Shown here: positions 19,901 to 28,017 of the stretch, one piece after another | Numbering within the stretch: the stretch's first letter is position 1 | How the letters are laid out: every line of letters starts with the position of its first letter | Source: Acidobacteria bacterium UBA7540 | Lineage (GTDB): Bacteria; Acidobacteriota; Terriglobia; UBA7540 | Direction: 5' to 3' | DNA length: 43,743 nucleotides | NCBI GenBank assembly: GCA_002478145.1 | Contig: DLMI01000024.1 | Location: forward strand, 1 to 43,743 | Translations under genes and position numbers: made by a program | The notes under the pieces: model-generated | Told to the model about the DNA's origin: nothing | Seen by the model: only the letters and a program-made list of their open reading frames with translations | Database searches by the model: none

Positions 19901-22900
19901 CTACCAGTTCAACCGCAAGGAGAACTGGACTTGGCGGGAATTCTCTGCAGAACTGATGTTCCCAAAATTTGAAGTCCCGTAGATGAGGCCAGGCCGGTCG
20001 AAGTTAGGGTGGTTGGTCAGATTGAAGAAGTCGGAGCGAAACACCAGATTAAGCCGTTCACTCAAGCGCGCTTGGCGCTGAAGACTCATGTCCCAAGATG
20101 CCAGTCCAGGGCCCGTTATGACGTTGCGGCCTTCATTCCCCGGAATGCTGTAAGCTCCGAGGTTGTCATAGAAAATAGGCGGCGCAACCAATGCGTCCGT
20201 GTTGAACCACCGGGAGGGAGTGCGTTGACCGGCCGGCAAATTGGGATTGGCGATCAAATCAGGTCGGTCGGTGCCGTTTGAGTCGGTGCCACTGAGCGCG
20301 GTGGGCAGTGTGGCGGTGAGAGGTTGCCCGGATTGAAGCGTGAGGATGTTCGAGATGTCCCAATGGCCGAACACCCGGGCTGCCGCACCTCCGCGCATCC
20401 ACCGGCGGCCGGGACCGAAGGGAAGTTCCCAGTTGCTCGAGAAGACGAAGCGGTGCCGGATGTCGAAATCCGAAAGGCCCCGCTCAGCCTTCAGATTATA
20501 GTTGTCCTGAGCCTGATTGGTACCATTGAGCCCCGAAGCCGTATCGATTGACTTGCCAAAGGTGTAGCCACCTACAAAGGAGATCCCGTGGGAGAATCGC
20601 CGTTCCAGGCGCACGATCAAGGCGTTGTAGTTCGAGTTAACATCCGTAGCACGAATGAATTGATTCGAGCCGGGTTGCGGATGGTAGCCTCGCCTTTCGT
20701 CAGGCAGATTCGGGATGCCCTGGTTCTGCAATCCCCGGCGGGGAAGTTTGTGCCCGTCGGATCCGGCATAGCTCACCGAAAGAACAGTGTTAGGCGCGAT
20801 TTCATGGTCGATTGACATACTCCATTCATAGACGTAGCCGTTGCGGAGATTGGGTGGGGAGGAGATCGCTACCGGCGGCGCATTGCCAAGCTGATAAGCG
20901 AGTTGATAACTGAGCTGTGCTGGCGCGTATGATTGGCCGCAAGCGCCTAGTCCGTCGAATCTGCACGTGTCGAGCCCGAAGAGGAATTCCGTGATCGGCG
21001 CGCTGAGCCGAGTCTCAGAAGCATAGTCGAGTTCACCAAGAGAATTGAAGACGCCAAATCCCCCGCGCAGGGAAGTGGCGTGGCGCTTTGTGAGGTCATA
21101 GGCAAAGCCGAAGCGTGGCGCCCATCCTGCCCAATCGGGACGGATCAGTGAGGGCGGCAGCCCGGCTTGCTGAGAGGTAATGAACGATAGCCCATAGTAG
21201 CTCTGGAGGGTCTGAATCAGCGGGTTTGCAACTAATGCCGATGTCTGTCCCTGGTCGTTCCGGACAATGAACTGCGTGGCGTTGCTGGGATCGAGAATAG
21301 AGGCTCGTCCGTCAGCGTTGGTTGGAGGTGAGTAGAACTCCTCGCGCAGGCCGTAAGTGAGGGTTAAGCGGCGCGTGGCGTGGAATTCGTCGGAAAAGTA
21401 GGCGCCGAAATAGTCCAGACGATCGTTTCCGCCGGAGTTGCCCGCCTGGGCATAAGAAAGGAAAGGTCTGCCGAGAAGAAAATCTGCGAATGCAGTGCCG
21501 GAAACCGACCCGGCCCCATCGCTGAAGGAGAAGAGGCCCTGCCCAAAATCTTCCACCAGATAGAAGAGGCGGTAACGCCGCACATCCGCGCCGAATTTCC
21601 AGGTGTGCCGGCCACTGACCCACGCCACGTTATCGGTGAACTGGAAAGTGTGGTTCTTGCGGATTTGAGGTTGGAAGATGTCGCTATCGCCCATGTCCGC
21701 GTAGCCGGGAACGTTAATGGCGGGGATGCCATCGTTGGTGGCCCCCGGAGCGCGGGTGATTCCCAGCGACTCAAGAAAATGGCTGTGAATGTTCTGAGCT
21801 TCCTTGGTCCCGAAATAGTAAGCGTAGCCGAACCGGAAATCGTTGATGAGCGTGGGCCGAAAGACGGAAGTAAGGCCGAGTGCGAGGTTCCTTCCCGTGT
21901 CATCGTGGTTCGTGCCAAATCCCGGCGGGGCGGAGGGATTCTGCGCGAACGAGTCTGGCACGAAAGGAAATAGTTGCTGCCCATTAAACAGGAGAAATCG
22001 CCCAAAAAGTTGGTGCTTAGGCGTCAGCTCATGGTCTATTCGCGAGATAAACTGGTCCGTGGTCACGCGATGCAGCCCCACGTTGATGTCGTTGTTTTCG
22101 CCGGGCGGCGCATTGGGATTGTTCGGCAAGGGAATCCGATCCAGGATAGCGCGGGACAAGGGGTCGATTCGTGATGCCGGGATTGTGTTCTCCGGGAAGG
22201 GCTGGCCTGTAGTGGGGTCAATAATGGCGGGAAAAGGGTTGCCCGTCTGGGGATTAATGCCGCTGAAATTTCCCTGGCGGAGAGCATTCGGAGGCAGCAA
22301 GGTTGTATTCGTGACGCTTTGGAGAATGCGCAAGCCCTCGTAATTGGTGAAAAAGAACGTGCGGTTACGACGGATTGGCCCACCCAGGCTGGCGCCGAAC
22401 TGGTTCTGGCGATAGGGAGGGATGGGACGGGTCGGATCGTCGAAGAAATTCTTGGCGTCCAGCGCGCTATTGCGAAGAAACTCGTAGGCTGTGCCTGATA
22501 AGCGGTTGGCGCCTGAGCGAGATGCAATGTTAACCTGCGCGCCCGACGTAATGCCCTGGTCGGTCCCATAGGAGTCCTCCACAACGCGGAACTCCTGGAT
22601 GGCATCGACGGAAGGGTTCACCGTGAGGCTATAGGCAAAGGGCTCCATCAGCGTGACGCCGTCGAGTGAAAAGTTGTTCCGCTCGGAGCGTTGTCCATCC
22701 ACCGAGAAACCCAACCCCAGCGCCGCGGTGTTGAATTGCTGCGTGGAACTGTTGGGATAGGGAGGAACCGCACCGGCGGCCAGCAAGGCGAGTTGGGAGA
22801 ACTGGCGGCCGTTCAACGGGAGAAGGCTAACGCGCCGATTCTCGATCTCATCCCCGATCGCAGGAGAAGCGGCTTCTACAAGGGGCGGTCGAGTGTCAAC

Positions 22901-23284
22901 TTGGATTTCGACCCGTTGATGTGCGATTTCCAGCCGAATGTCGACACGCGCTGTTTCTCCAACTCGGAGCGCCAACCCGCGGACCACCTTGGAAACAAAA
23001 CCCGTCTTGGCAATTTCCAATTCGTAGTTTCCTACGGGTAAGAAAGGAAAGCTGTAAAAGCCGTTCGTGTCCGTCTGAGTCTGCCGGACTTGGCCCGTGG
23101 CAGGATTGCGAAGCTCGATCGCAGCCTCTGGGACTGCCGCTCCGCTCGGGTCAAGCACAATTCCTTCCAGGTGGCTGTTCCATGTTTGTCCGTAAAGATT
23201 GTGAGCCGGCGTGGCAACCAGGAATAGGAGAACCGCCATCATGGGGCTGGCGAGTATCCGGCGACTCGGTCCTCTGTGGCGCAA
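19901..23284 (-). CDS. Oar-like TonB-dependent receptor with carboxypeptidase-regulatory N-domain
   Basis: Outer-membrane active transporter of about 1127 residues. The order is: signal peptide, carboxypeptidase-regulatory-like beta domain (SHLEGIVLDPSGAAVPEAA), plug-like region (VSLLPLNGRQFSQLALL, then FSLDGVTLMEPF), and a long beta-barrel ending with VQFSLRLNW. The start is uncertain. TTG 23284 gives a signal peptide with a basic n-region and a weak GAAGAAG site, whereas the double ATG at 23242/23239 has neither. The open frame to 23587 runs through repeats and is not protein-like. The first recognisable element upstream on the same strand is an FMN riboswitch (23708-23954), with no other gene between. 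If the two are connected, this receptor would be flavin-regulated and could import flavin. The ligand is otherwise unknown. Confidence 0.92.
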   Translation of the reverse strand: MRHRGPSRRILASPMMAVLLFLVATPAHNLYGQTWNSHLEGIVLDPSGAAVPEAAIELRNPATGQVRQTQTDTNGFYSFPFLPVGNYELEIAKTGFVSKVVRGLALRVGETARVDIRLEIAHQRVEIQVDTRPPLVEAASPAIGDEIENRRVSLLPLNGRQFSQLALLAAGAVPPYPNSSTQQFNTAALGLGFSVDGQRSERNNFSLDGVTLMEPFAYSLTVNPSVDAIQEFRVVEDSYGTDQGITSGAQVNIASRSGANRLSGTAYEFLRNSALDAKNFFDDPTRPIPPYRQNQFGASLGGPIRRNRTFFFTNYEGLRILQSVTNTTLLPPNALRQGNFSGINPQTGNPFPAIIDPTTGQPFPENTIPASRIDPLSRAILDRIPLPNNPNAPPGENNDINVGLHRVTTDQFISRIDHELTPKHQLFGRFLLFNGQQLFPFVPDSFAQNPSAPPGFGTNHDDTGRNLALGLTSVFRPTLINDFRFGYAYYFGTKEAQNIHSHFLESLGITRAPGATNDGIPAINVPGYADMGDSDIFQPQIRKNHTFQFTDNVAWVSGRHTWKFGADVRRYRLFYLVEDFGQGLFSFSDGAGSVSGTAFADFLLGRPFLSYAQAGNSGGNDRLDYFGAYFSDEFHATRRLTLTYGLREEFYSPPTNADGRASILDPSNATQFIVRNDQGQTSALVANPLIQTLQSYYGLSFITSQQAGLPPSLIRPDWAGWAPRFGFAYDLTKRHATSLRGGFGVFNSLGELDYASETRLSAPITEFLFGLDTCRFDGLGACGQSYAPAQLSYQLAYQLGNAPPVAISSPPNLRNGYVYEWSMSIDHEIAPNTVLSVSYAGSDGHKLPRRGLQNQGIPNLPDERRGYHPQPGSNQFIRATDVNSNYNALIVRLERRFSHGISFVGGYTFGKSIDTASGLNGTNQAQDNYNLKAERGLSDFDIRHRFVFSSNWELPFGPGRRWMRGGAAARVFGHWDISNILTLQSGQPLTATLPTALSGTDSNGTDRPDLIANPNLPAGQRTPSRWFNTDALVAPPIFYDNLGAYSIPGNEGRNVITGPGLASWDMSLQRQARLSERLNLVFRSDFFNLTNHPNFDRPGLIYGTSNFGNISSAENSRQVQFSLRLNW

Positions 23285-23318
23285 ATCGTCGACTTCTTCG
23301 CAGGCGGCCGCAGGCGCG

Positions 23319-23450
23319 CTGGAGTGCGGCAGCTTGCTGCCGCTTTCCTCCTGCGAGCTTGCTCGCGCTTCACCGCTCCGAATACCACGATCCTGTGCAC
23401 GGCCAGCAAACTGGCCTGAGCAAGAGCGGCAGCAAGCTGCCGCACTCCAG
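23319..23450. repeat. REPIN-like element: two inverted REP hairpins
   Basis: Perfect 26-bp inverted repeats at 23319-23344 and 23425-23450 bound a 132-bp element. Each arm is itself a hairpin (GCGGCAG-CTTG-CTGCCGC). The interior has two more small palindromes, GCGAGC/GCTCGC and GGCCAG/CTGGCC. Two REP sequences in opposite orientation form the REPIN layout. It lies in the receptor leader, downstream of the riboswitch. Confidence 0.8.
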
Positions 23451-23545
23451 AGCGCTCTCTTCTCTGCGAACTCTGTGGCCTCTGTGGTGAGTCTCCTCTT
23501 GGGTTGCGGAAGGCTCGAGAGGCACGGAGAGCACAGAGAGTCTCG
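23451..23545. repeat. CTCTGTG/CACAGAG-rich repeat DNA
   Basis: Short copies of CTCTGTG at 23471-23490 are answered by CACAGAG near 23535, giving an imperfect dyad with no coding sense. It directly adjoins the REPIN-like element and looks like the same class of dispersed intergenic repeat. Confidence 0.5.
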
Positions 23546-23707
23546 GTTCGGTTGCGGTTTTGCTGCGCTGTCCAACAAATTCAACATCCAAGTTTTTTAT
23601 CGGGGCAAACGGGAGGGAACAGTTGGCAGGCCTAAGAAAGCGGGCGTCGAATGTTATCCACCCATCCCGGTGAACGCACATCCGCTCCACAGACCGGCTT
23701 CCGTCCT

Positions 23708-23954
23708 GACCTTCTCCCATCCGGACTGTACCGTCGGCCCCGGAGTTTCACCGGGTCCTGGGGCTTGCAGGCCTTCTACGCTCTGTCCGCTGATTGCACC
23801 GGCTACCTTGGCTATCCTCTTGCTTGCCGGTTCGCTTTCCCGGACTCCCATGCGCTAGCTCGAGCGCTTCGGACCACCCCTCGCGGGCTTTACCGCCGAT
23901 TGGGAATTGGAAAGGCGCGCATTCAAGTCCTTCCCTCACCCTGCCCCGAAGGTC
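23708..23954 (-). ncRNA. FMN riboswitch aptamer (RFN element)
   Basis: Minus-strand leader RNA that binds flavin mononucleotide. P1 is a perfect 7-bp helix, GACCTTC (23954-23948) with GAAGGTC (23714-23708). Conserved blocks follow in the correct order: TTCGGGGCAGGGTGA, then ATCGGCGGTAAAGCCCGCGA. After a variable arm comes CGGTGAAACTCCGGGGCCGA, then CGGTACAGTCCGGATGGGAG leading into P1. Two parts are larger than usual. The first arm has an inserted helix (GGAAGG/CCTTTCC), and the variable arm spans about 120 nt (23880-23759), giving 247 nt in all. No intrinsic terminator was recognised downstream. The next gene on this strand is the TonB-dependent receptor, whose start is about 424 nt beyond P1. 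Confidence 0.93.
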
Positions 23955-23971
23955 GGGGATTTACCGAGACA

Positions 23972-24001
23972 ATCTTAGCACCGCGGCGGCTGTTTCCTCA
24001 A
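23972..24001 (-). promoter_or_regulatory. Possible promoter for the FMN riboswitch transcript
   Basis: Reading leftward, TTGAGG (24001-23996) and TAAGAT (23977-23972) are separated by 18 bp. The predicted transcript start falls about 10 nt before the aptamer P1, a sensible position for a riboswitch leader. The match to consensus is moderate. Confidence 0.45.
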
Positions 24002-24029
24002 GAGACCTAATGTCCACTTCTAAAGACGT

Positions 24030-24057
24030 TTGACAGAGCCTCATATGCCCTTATAAT
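24030..24057 (+). promoter_or_regulatory. Consensus sigma-70 promoter for the EamA permease
   Basis: Perfect TTGACA (24030-24035) and perfect TATAAT (24052-24057) boxes with a 16-bp spacer face the permease gene, giving a leader of about 40 nt. It lies back to back with the riboswitch promoter on the other strand. Confidence 0.88.
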
Positions 24058-24102
24058 CATCGGTCGTTTCAATTCAGATTCCCGTGTTATTCGACGAACC
24101 GA

Positions 24103-25047
24103 ATGGTCAATATGCCACGCCGGGATTCCCGTCGCCGCGGTGAGCCGTGGGCCGCAGGCTCGGTCCTGGGCTATGCCTCGGCCAACATTTTCGACCGCCT
24201 TGGGGTCATCCACGCCGACCCCCTGATCGGGCCCTTTCTCCGGGGCCTGCCCAGTTTGCTTCTGGGCATCTTTCTGGTCTGGAAGCATCATACGTTGGAC
24301 CAACTGCGCCCCGGTTCTTCCCGGTATATAGGCCGGCGCGCCATTCTTTCTTTCATCTGGGCCGGCATTGTCTCGACGCTAGGACTGTTTCTTTATTACT
24401 TCGCCATCCGTGTCGGGGGCGTCACGGTAACCATCCCTGTGCAGGAGACCTACGTCATCTGGGGGACGCTTATTGCCTGGTATTTCCTGCGTGAGCGGAT
24501 TCCTCGCTATGCCGTGCTTGGTGTTTTGTTGATTTTTGTTGGGTTGGTCACCCTTTCGTGGGGGCAATTCCGGGGGCATCCCACATCGCCGCTTTGGTAT
24601 TGGGCCATCCCCCTCGCTTTCTCCACAGCCCTCACCTACGGGATTTCAGGAGTCTTATGGCGTGACGGTCAGCTTCGAGGCGCCCACCAATCGACGGCGA
24701 TTTTCTTGCAGTTTGCCACGAGCGTGTTGGTTGGATTGGTGGGATTAATCGCTTTGGGCCGCGGGCCGGCGCTGCTCGGCATAAATCGGCATTCACTGTT
24801 GGCGCTCCTTACCAGCGGGGTCCTTTCCGGCATTCTTGCCATCTACTGCATGTTTACGGCTTTGCGCCTGATGGCCGTGGCCCGCGTGTACGCTTTCTCC
24901 TCCCTCACTCCCTTGGTGGCGACGCTCTTCGCTCACTTCTTCCTTCACGAGTATTTGAACGGGCTGGTGTTCGGGGGTGTCGTGCTGGTTTCAATCGGCG
25001 TTATCCTCACTCAAGTCTTCCGACCAACCGAGGAAAGACAAGCCTGA
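24103..25047 (+). CDS. EamA-family (drug/metabolite transporter superfamily) permease
   Basis: Inner-membrane permease of 314 residues with about ten hydrophobic helices in two EamA repeats. The first repeat ends with TYVIWGTLIAWYFLRERIPR and the second with FSSLTPLVATLFAHFFLHEYL, the family's signature positions. The N-terminus is basic (PRRDSRRRGEP). Starts at ATG 24103 or 24115 are both possible, and neither has a strong ribosome site. The gene is divergent from the FMN riboswitch and has its own consensus promoter. DMT-superfamily permeases include known flavin transporters (RibN and ImpX families), so a role in flavin uptake with the neighbouring receptor is possible. The sequence alone does not show the substrate. 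Confidence 0.88.
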   Translation: MVNMPRRDSRRRGEPWAAGSVLGYASANIFDRLGVIHADPLIGPFLRGLPSLLLGIFLVWKHHTLDQLRPGSSRYIGRRAILSFIWAGIVSTLGLFLYYFAIRVGGVTVTIPVQETYVIWGTLIAWYFLRERIPRYAVLGVLLIFVGLVTLSWGQFRGHPTSPLWYWAIPLAFSTALTYGISGVLWRDGQLRGAHQSTAIFLQFATSVLVGLVGLIALGRGPALLGINRHSLLALLTSGVLSGILAIYCMFTALRLMAVARVYAFSSLTPLVATLFAHFFLHEYLNGLVFGGVVLVSIGVILTQVFRPTEERQA

Positions 25048-25075
25048 ACCCAGCTATCCACTACGAGGAGAATCT

Positions 25076-25309
25076 ATGAATGACCGACCATTCGAAGATG
25101 AAAAGATGCCGGCAGAGATCGACTTCAGCAAAGGAGTCCGAGGCCTCCATTACGTTCCGCCCGGCGCAAAGGTCTTCTTGCCCGCTTCGATTGAGCGAAG
25201 CGTCTGGGAATACTTCTCCGGCAAGGCCGGACAAAAGGGCATTGATCTGTCGGAGCTCTTGACCGACGTGCTGAAGCGCGATATCGAGATCAATGAGGCA
25301 TTAAAGTAA
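25076..25309 (+). CDS. Ribbon-helix-helix (CopG-like) antitoxin-type protein, apparently orphan
   Basis: A 77-residue protein. Its middle DFSKGVRGLHYVPPGAKVFLPASI leads into a helical EYFSGKAGQKGIDLSELLTDVLKRDIEI segment, the pattern of small RHH/CopG antitoxins. The ATG at 25076 has a strong GAGGAG ribosome site 5 nt upstream. A longer frame from 24977 lies inside the permease gene and is rejected. The stop TAA overlaps an ATG at 25309, as if a coupled toxin gene followed, but the frame from that ATG (to 25590) is not protein-like. The toxin therefore seems to be lost or replaced by the recombinase remnant downstream. Confidence 0.65.
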   Translation: MNDRPFEDEKMPAEIDFSKGVRGLHYVPPGAKVFLPASIERSVWEYFSGKAGQKGIDLSELLTDVLKRDIEINEALK

Positions 25310-25518
25310 TGAGCAGGACCACGGCGAAGATGGCCGTGCTACAAACGAGAGAAGGCTCGGGTGCCGTACTGCGTTGCGCTTGCTCGCAAGTTAGGTTAGG
25401 CTTGGGGTGTCCACGTCCAGGGGCGGACTGGCGCAGACGGTCGCTTTTTGGCGTCTGCGATCTCCCGAAGGGACTCTCTTGTAACAAGGCTTTGGCTCGG
25501 GTGTACTTTCCGGCGACG

Positions 25519-25758
25519 CGATGCTGCGCGGAGATGCCTGGCGCATGGTGCGTCGCCATACTTCCGATCCGGGAATTGAAACGGCGATAGCTTGCCACAC
25601 CTTGCGCGCCACGGGGATTACGGAGTACCTCACGAACGGCGGGCGCATCGAGGTCGCCTGGGGTATCGTGGGGCACTCGAACGCAAAAGCCCACCGGCCT
25701 TTACGGCCGGCGCAACGATGACATCAGCGTGGGCGAAGGCGAGCGGATCGGGATTTGA
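25519..25758 (+). pseudogene. Tyrosine recombinase (phage-type integrase) C-terminal remnant, frameshifted
   Basis: The first frame gives DAWRMVRRHTSD, then ACHTLRATGITEYLTNGGR and VGHSNAK, the integrase C-terminal core with its HxxR and GH motifs. Near 25690 the frame must shift. The next frame reads TGLYGRRNDDISVGEGERIGI and stops at 25756-25758, supplying the catalytic tyrosine segment (normally LYDRR). The N-terminal two thirds are missing and no matching sequence was found in 25310-25518. It is an inactive remnant marking a past integration event. Confidence 0.78.
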
Positions 25759-25863
25759 GAAAGGGTTGGTGGTCACGCGACAGTTCACGAAAAGTCTATA
25801 AACTTGTCACAATCTCGATAGTTGATCGCATCGCCGAGATTCAGCGGTGGCAAAAGGAGACGC

Positions 25864-27732
25864 ATGAACTTCTTGAGACGACTCTTTGGTGGCGGCACAA
25901 GGTCGCCAACACCCGCAACCCTTAGAGCGCCGCAGCCGCCACGGGTGCCATCGTCGCAGCCGAAGACACCACCATCTCAGTCGTTGCCTAAGGTGAGTGG
26001 AAATACAAGGGCGGGTTCGGCTACGACGGTGACTGTGTATTCCAGCGACAAAATTCGCCGGAAGATCGAGACGTGCAAGGCGAGCGGCTGGCGCCAGGAG
26101 TTGGACTTACGTTCCACATATTTCACTGTAGCGGACGCGGCGCAGCTTGTGAAGGAGGAGGGGTTTAACAGGCTGACATTGCTGAACCTGGGCGGGAACA
26201 AGCTCGGCACCGATGGCATGAGGGTCCTGGCAGGCAAGCTGCCGGCGACGCTCACGACGCTGCAACTTGGAAATGCCGAGATCGGCGACGAGGGTGCGCA
26301 CGCGCTGGCGGAGAATATGCCGACCACGCTCATTACACTAAAGCTGAGAGGCAACGAAATCGGTCCTGATGGCGCAAGGGCCCTGGCAGGGAAGCTCCCG
26401 GCGACGCTCGCGACACTGGACCTTGAATTCAACAAGATCGGCGACGATGGTGCGCGAGCCTTGGCGGAGAACTTGCCGCCAACACTCACGACGCTGAATC
26501 TCGGCGATAATAATATCGGCAAAGACGGATTGCGGGCGTTGGCGGAAAAGTTCCCGGCTACTCTCATGGAGTTGAGCCTCAACTTCCACTATTTAGTGGA
26601 AGACGTGGCGGGAGCGTTGGCGGGCAAGCTTCCGGCGACGCTCAAGTCCCTGGACCTTAGCAACTCCAACATGGGCGACGACGGAATGCGGGCGTTTGCG
26701 GAGACGTTGCCGCCGACGCTCACAAGGTTAATCCTCAGCGACGCCGGCTTTAATCTCGACGGATTGCGCGCACTATTGGCGAAGCTTCCGACGACGCTCA
26801 CGGAACTGAATCTGTCTGGCAACAGGATCGACGACGACTGCATCCGGGAGATTACAGGAAAGCTGCCGACGACGCTCACGACGCTGAGCCTGTCGTGGAA
26901 TCATTTCGGAGCCGAATATCTCGCCGATTTGATTGAGCCGTTACTACCGTCCGGGGCTGCCGGCGCTATGGCAAGAGGCCAACTGCGGGAGATCGACGTC
27001 AGTCGCCAACAAACGAGGCTCCCAATGGGATTGGAAGGCATTCGAGACCCCGCGGAACTCTGGAGAATGTTGAATGCCCGGTCATTGAGGAAATCGACAA
27101 GTTCTGCCTCCGCATTGCGCATTGCAAAGACCGGCGATCCGTACGTGGACTCGTGCTTCGACTTCACTTTCGCCCGCGACTCGGACCCTCGCAAGCTGGA
27201 GGAAATGAGTGAGATGGCGAACCTGCCCGGCTTGGTTGATGGTGGGGAGTATGCAAAGGCAGAGCAGGCGATCATGGTCGCGCTCGCTCAGTTTCCCGAC
27301 TTCTACTTTCCTCACATCTGGAAGGGCATCGCCCTGAAACGGCAAGGGAGGTTCGCGGATGCAAAGGCTGCGTATCTTGCAGGCACTCGAGCGTCCACAA
27401 GGAAGAGAGACCTTTGCGCAAACTTGGGATACCTTGAACTTGAGCATGGTACTTTACGTGATGCCGTGTGCTACTGGGTAAGGTCGGCGCTGCTCCAATT
27501 TGCCTCGGACGAGATTTCTGACCCGGTTGCATTTCTTTATCTGATGTACATTGCCATCTTGTGCGGCGAACATGATGCTGCGGAGGAGTTGCGCCGATTC
27601 GGGTCTTCGCTTGACCTCGGACAGAACACCAAGGCGATTCTGGGATCGAAACTGGCGCGCGAGGGGAATGATCCGTCAATCGCGAGGGCAGTCGTCCACT
27701 TGGCTGGTGTCCTGAGTTATAAGTCCATTTAA
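25864..27732 (+). CDS. Leucine-rich-repeat (RNase-inhibitor-like) protein with C-terminal TPR-like domain
   Basis: A 622-residue protein. Residues 1-60 are a basic, proline-rich, disordered tail opening with MNFLRRLFGGG and no signal peptide. Residues about 99-359 hold ten tandem repeats of exactly 26 residues with the pattern LPxTLTxLxLxxNxIGxDGxRALAxx. This is an RI-type LRR shorter than the usual 28-29 residues. After a linker, residues about 445-600 look like TPR helices (EYAKAEQAIMVALAQFPDF, then GRFADAKAAYLAGTRA). The ATG at 25864 has AAGGAG 5 nt upstream. Such eukaryote-like repeat proteins usually mediate protein-protein contact. Partner and role are unknown. Its neighbours are mobile-element debris and toxin-antitoxin genes, suggesting an accessory region. 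Confidence 0.85.
   Translation: MNFLRRLFGGGTRSPTPATLRAPQPPRVPSSQPKTPPSQSLPKVSGNTRAGSATTVTVYSSDKIRRKIETCKASGWRQELDLRSTYFTVADAAQLVKEEGFNRLTLLNLGGNKLGTDGMRVLAGKLPATLTTLQLGNAEIGDEGAHALAENMPTTLITLKLRGNEIGPDGARALAGKLPATLATLDLEFNKIGDDGARALAENLPPTLTTLNLGDNNIGKDGLRALAEKFPATLMELSLNFHYLVEDVAGALAGKLPATLKSLDLSNSNMGDDGMRAFAETLPPTLTRLILSDAGFNLDGLRALLAKLPTTLTELNLSGNRIDDDCIREITGKLPTTLTTLSLSWNHFGAEYLADLIEPLLPSGAAGAMARGQLREIDVSRQQTRLPMGLEGIRDPAELWRMLNARSLRKSTSSASALRIAKTGDPYVDSCFDFTFARDSDPRKLEEMSEMANLPGLVDGGEYAKAEQAIMVALAQFPDFYFPHIWKGIALKRQGRFADAKAAYLAGTRASTRKRDLCANLGYLELEHGTLRDAVCYWVRSALLQFASDEISDPVAFLYLMYIAILCGEHDAAEELRRFGSSLDLGQNTKAILGSKLAREGNDPSIARAVVHLAGVLSYKSI
26161..26941 (+). repeat. Ten tandem 78-bp coding repeats (LRR array)
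   Basis: The region encodes ten LRR units with a strict 26-codon period. Units beginning with codons for LP-x-TL recur at 78-bp steps from 26239, and recurring words such as GCGACGCTC and ACGACGCTC show that they are also similar at DNA level. Confidence 0.8.
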
Positions 27733-28017
27733 TAAATCACACGACCCACTTTTGACCCGGACATTTGACACGCGGCAACCCCGCGACTGGCGCGGGTTCT
27801 GCGAATGATTTAAGACTTACCCTATTTGGAACGTGGGGTTATTCTCTGCCTCTGGGGATTGCGGCCATCTCGCGGGGGTTGCGGCGTCCGTACATCACCG
27901 CGACAACCCACAAAGGTTTATCGGCGGGTGCATCGGCAATCAGGTATCCACGAACCAAAATGAAACGCAGAGGCCGTGAGGTGACCGTGGCTAACCGCTA
28001 CCAACTCCGTGCGCTTG
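27733..28017. other. Intergenic DNA with no gene supported
   Basis: An open frame on the plus strand (27765-28052) lacks a ribosome site and any family resemblance and overlaps the vapC 3' end. No promoter or repeat was recognised. Confidence 0.5.

Noticed and set aside
23285..23587. Longer N-terminus for the TonB receptor starting at 23587
   Set aside because: The added 101 residues are encoded by the REPIN-like and CACAGAG repeats, contain no export signal at the front, and precede a proper signal peptide.
25309..25590. Possible toxin gene coupled to the RHH antitoxin
   Set aside because: The ATG overlap is suggestive, but the 93-residue frame is cysteine/arginine-rich shadow-like sequence with no toxin fold pattern.
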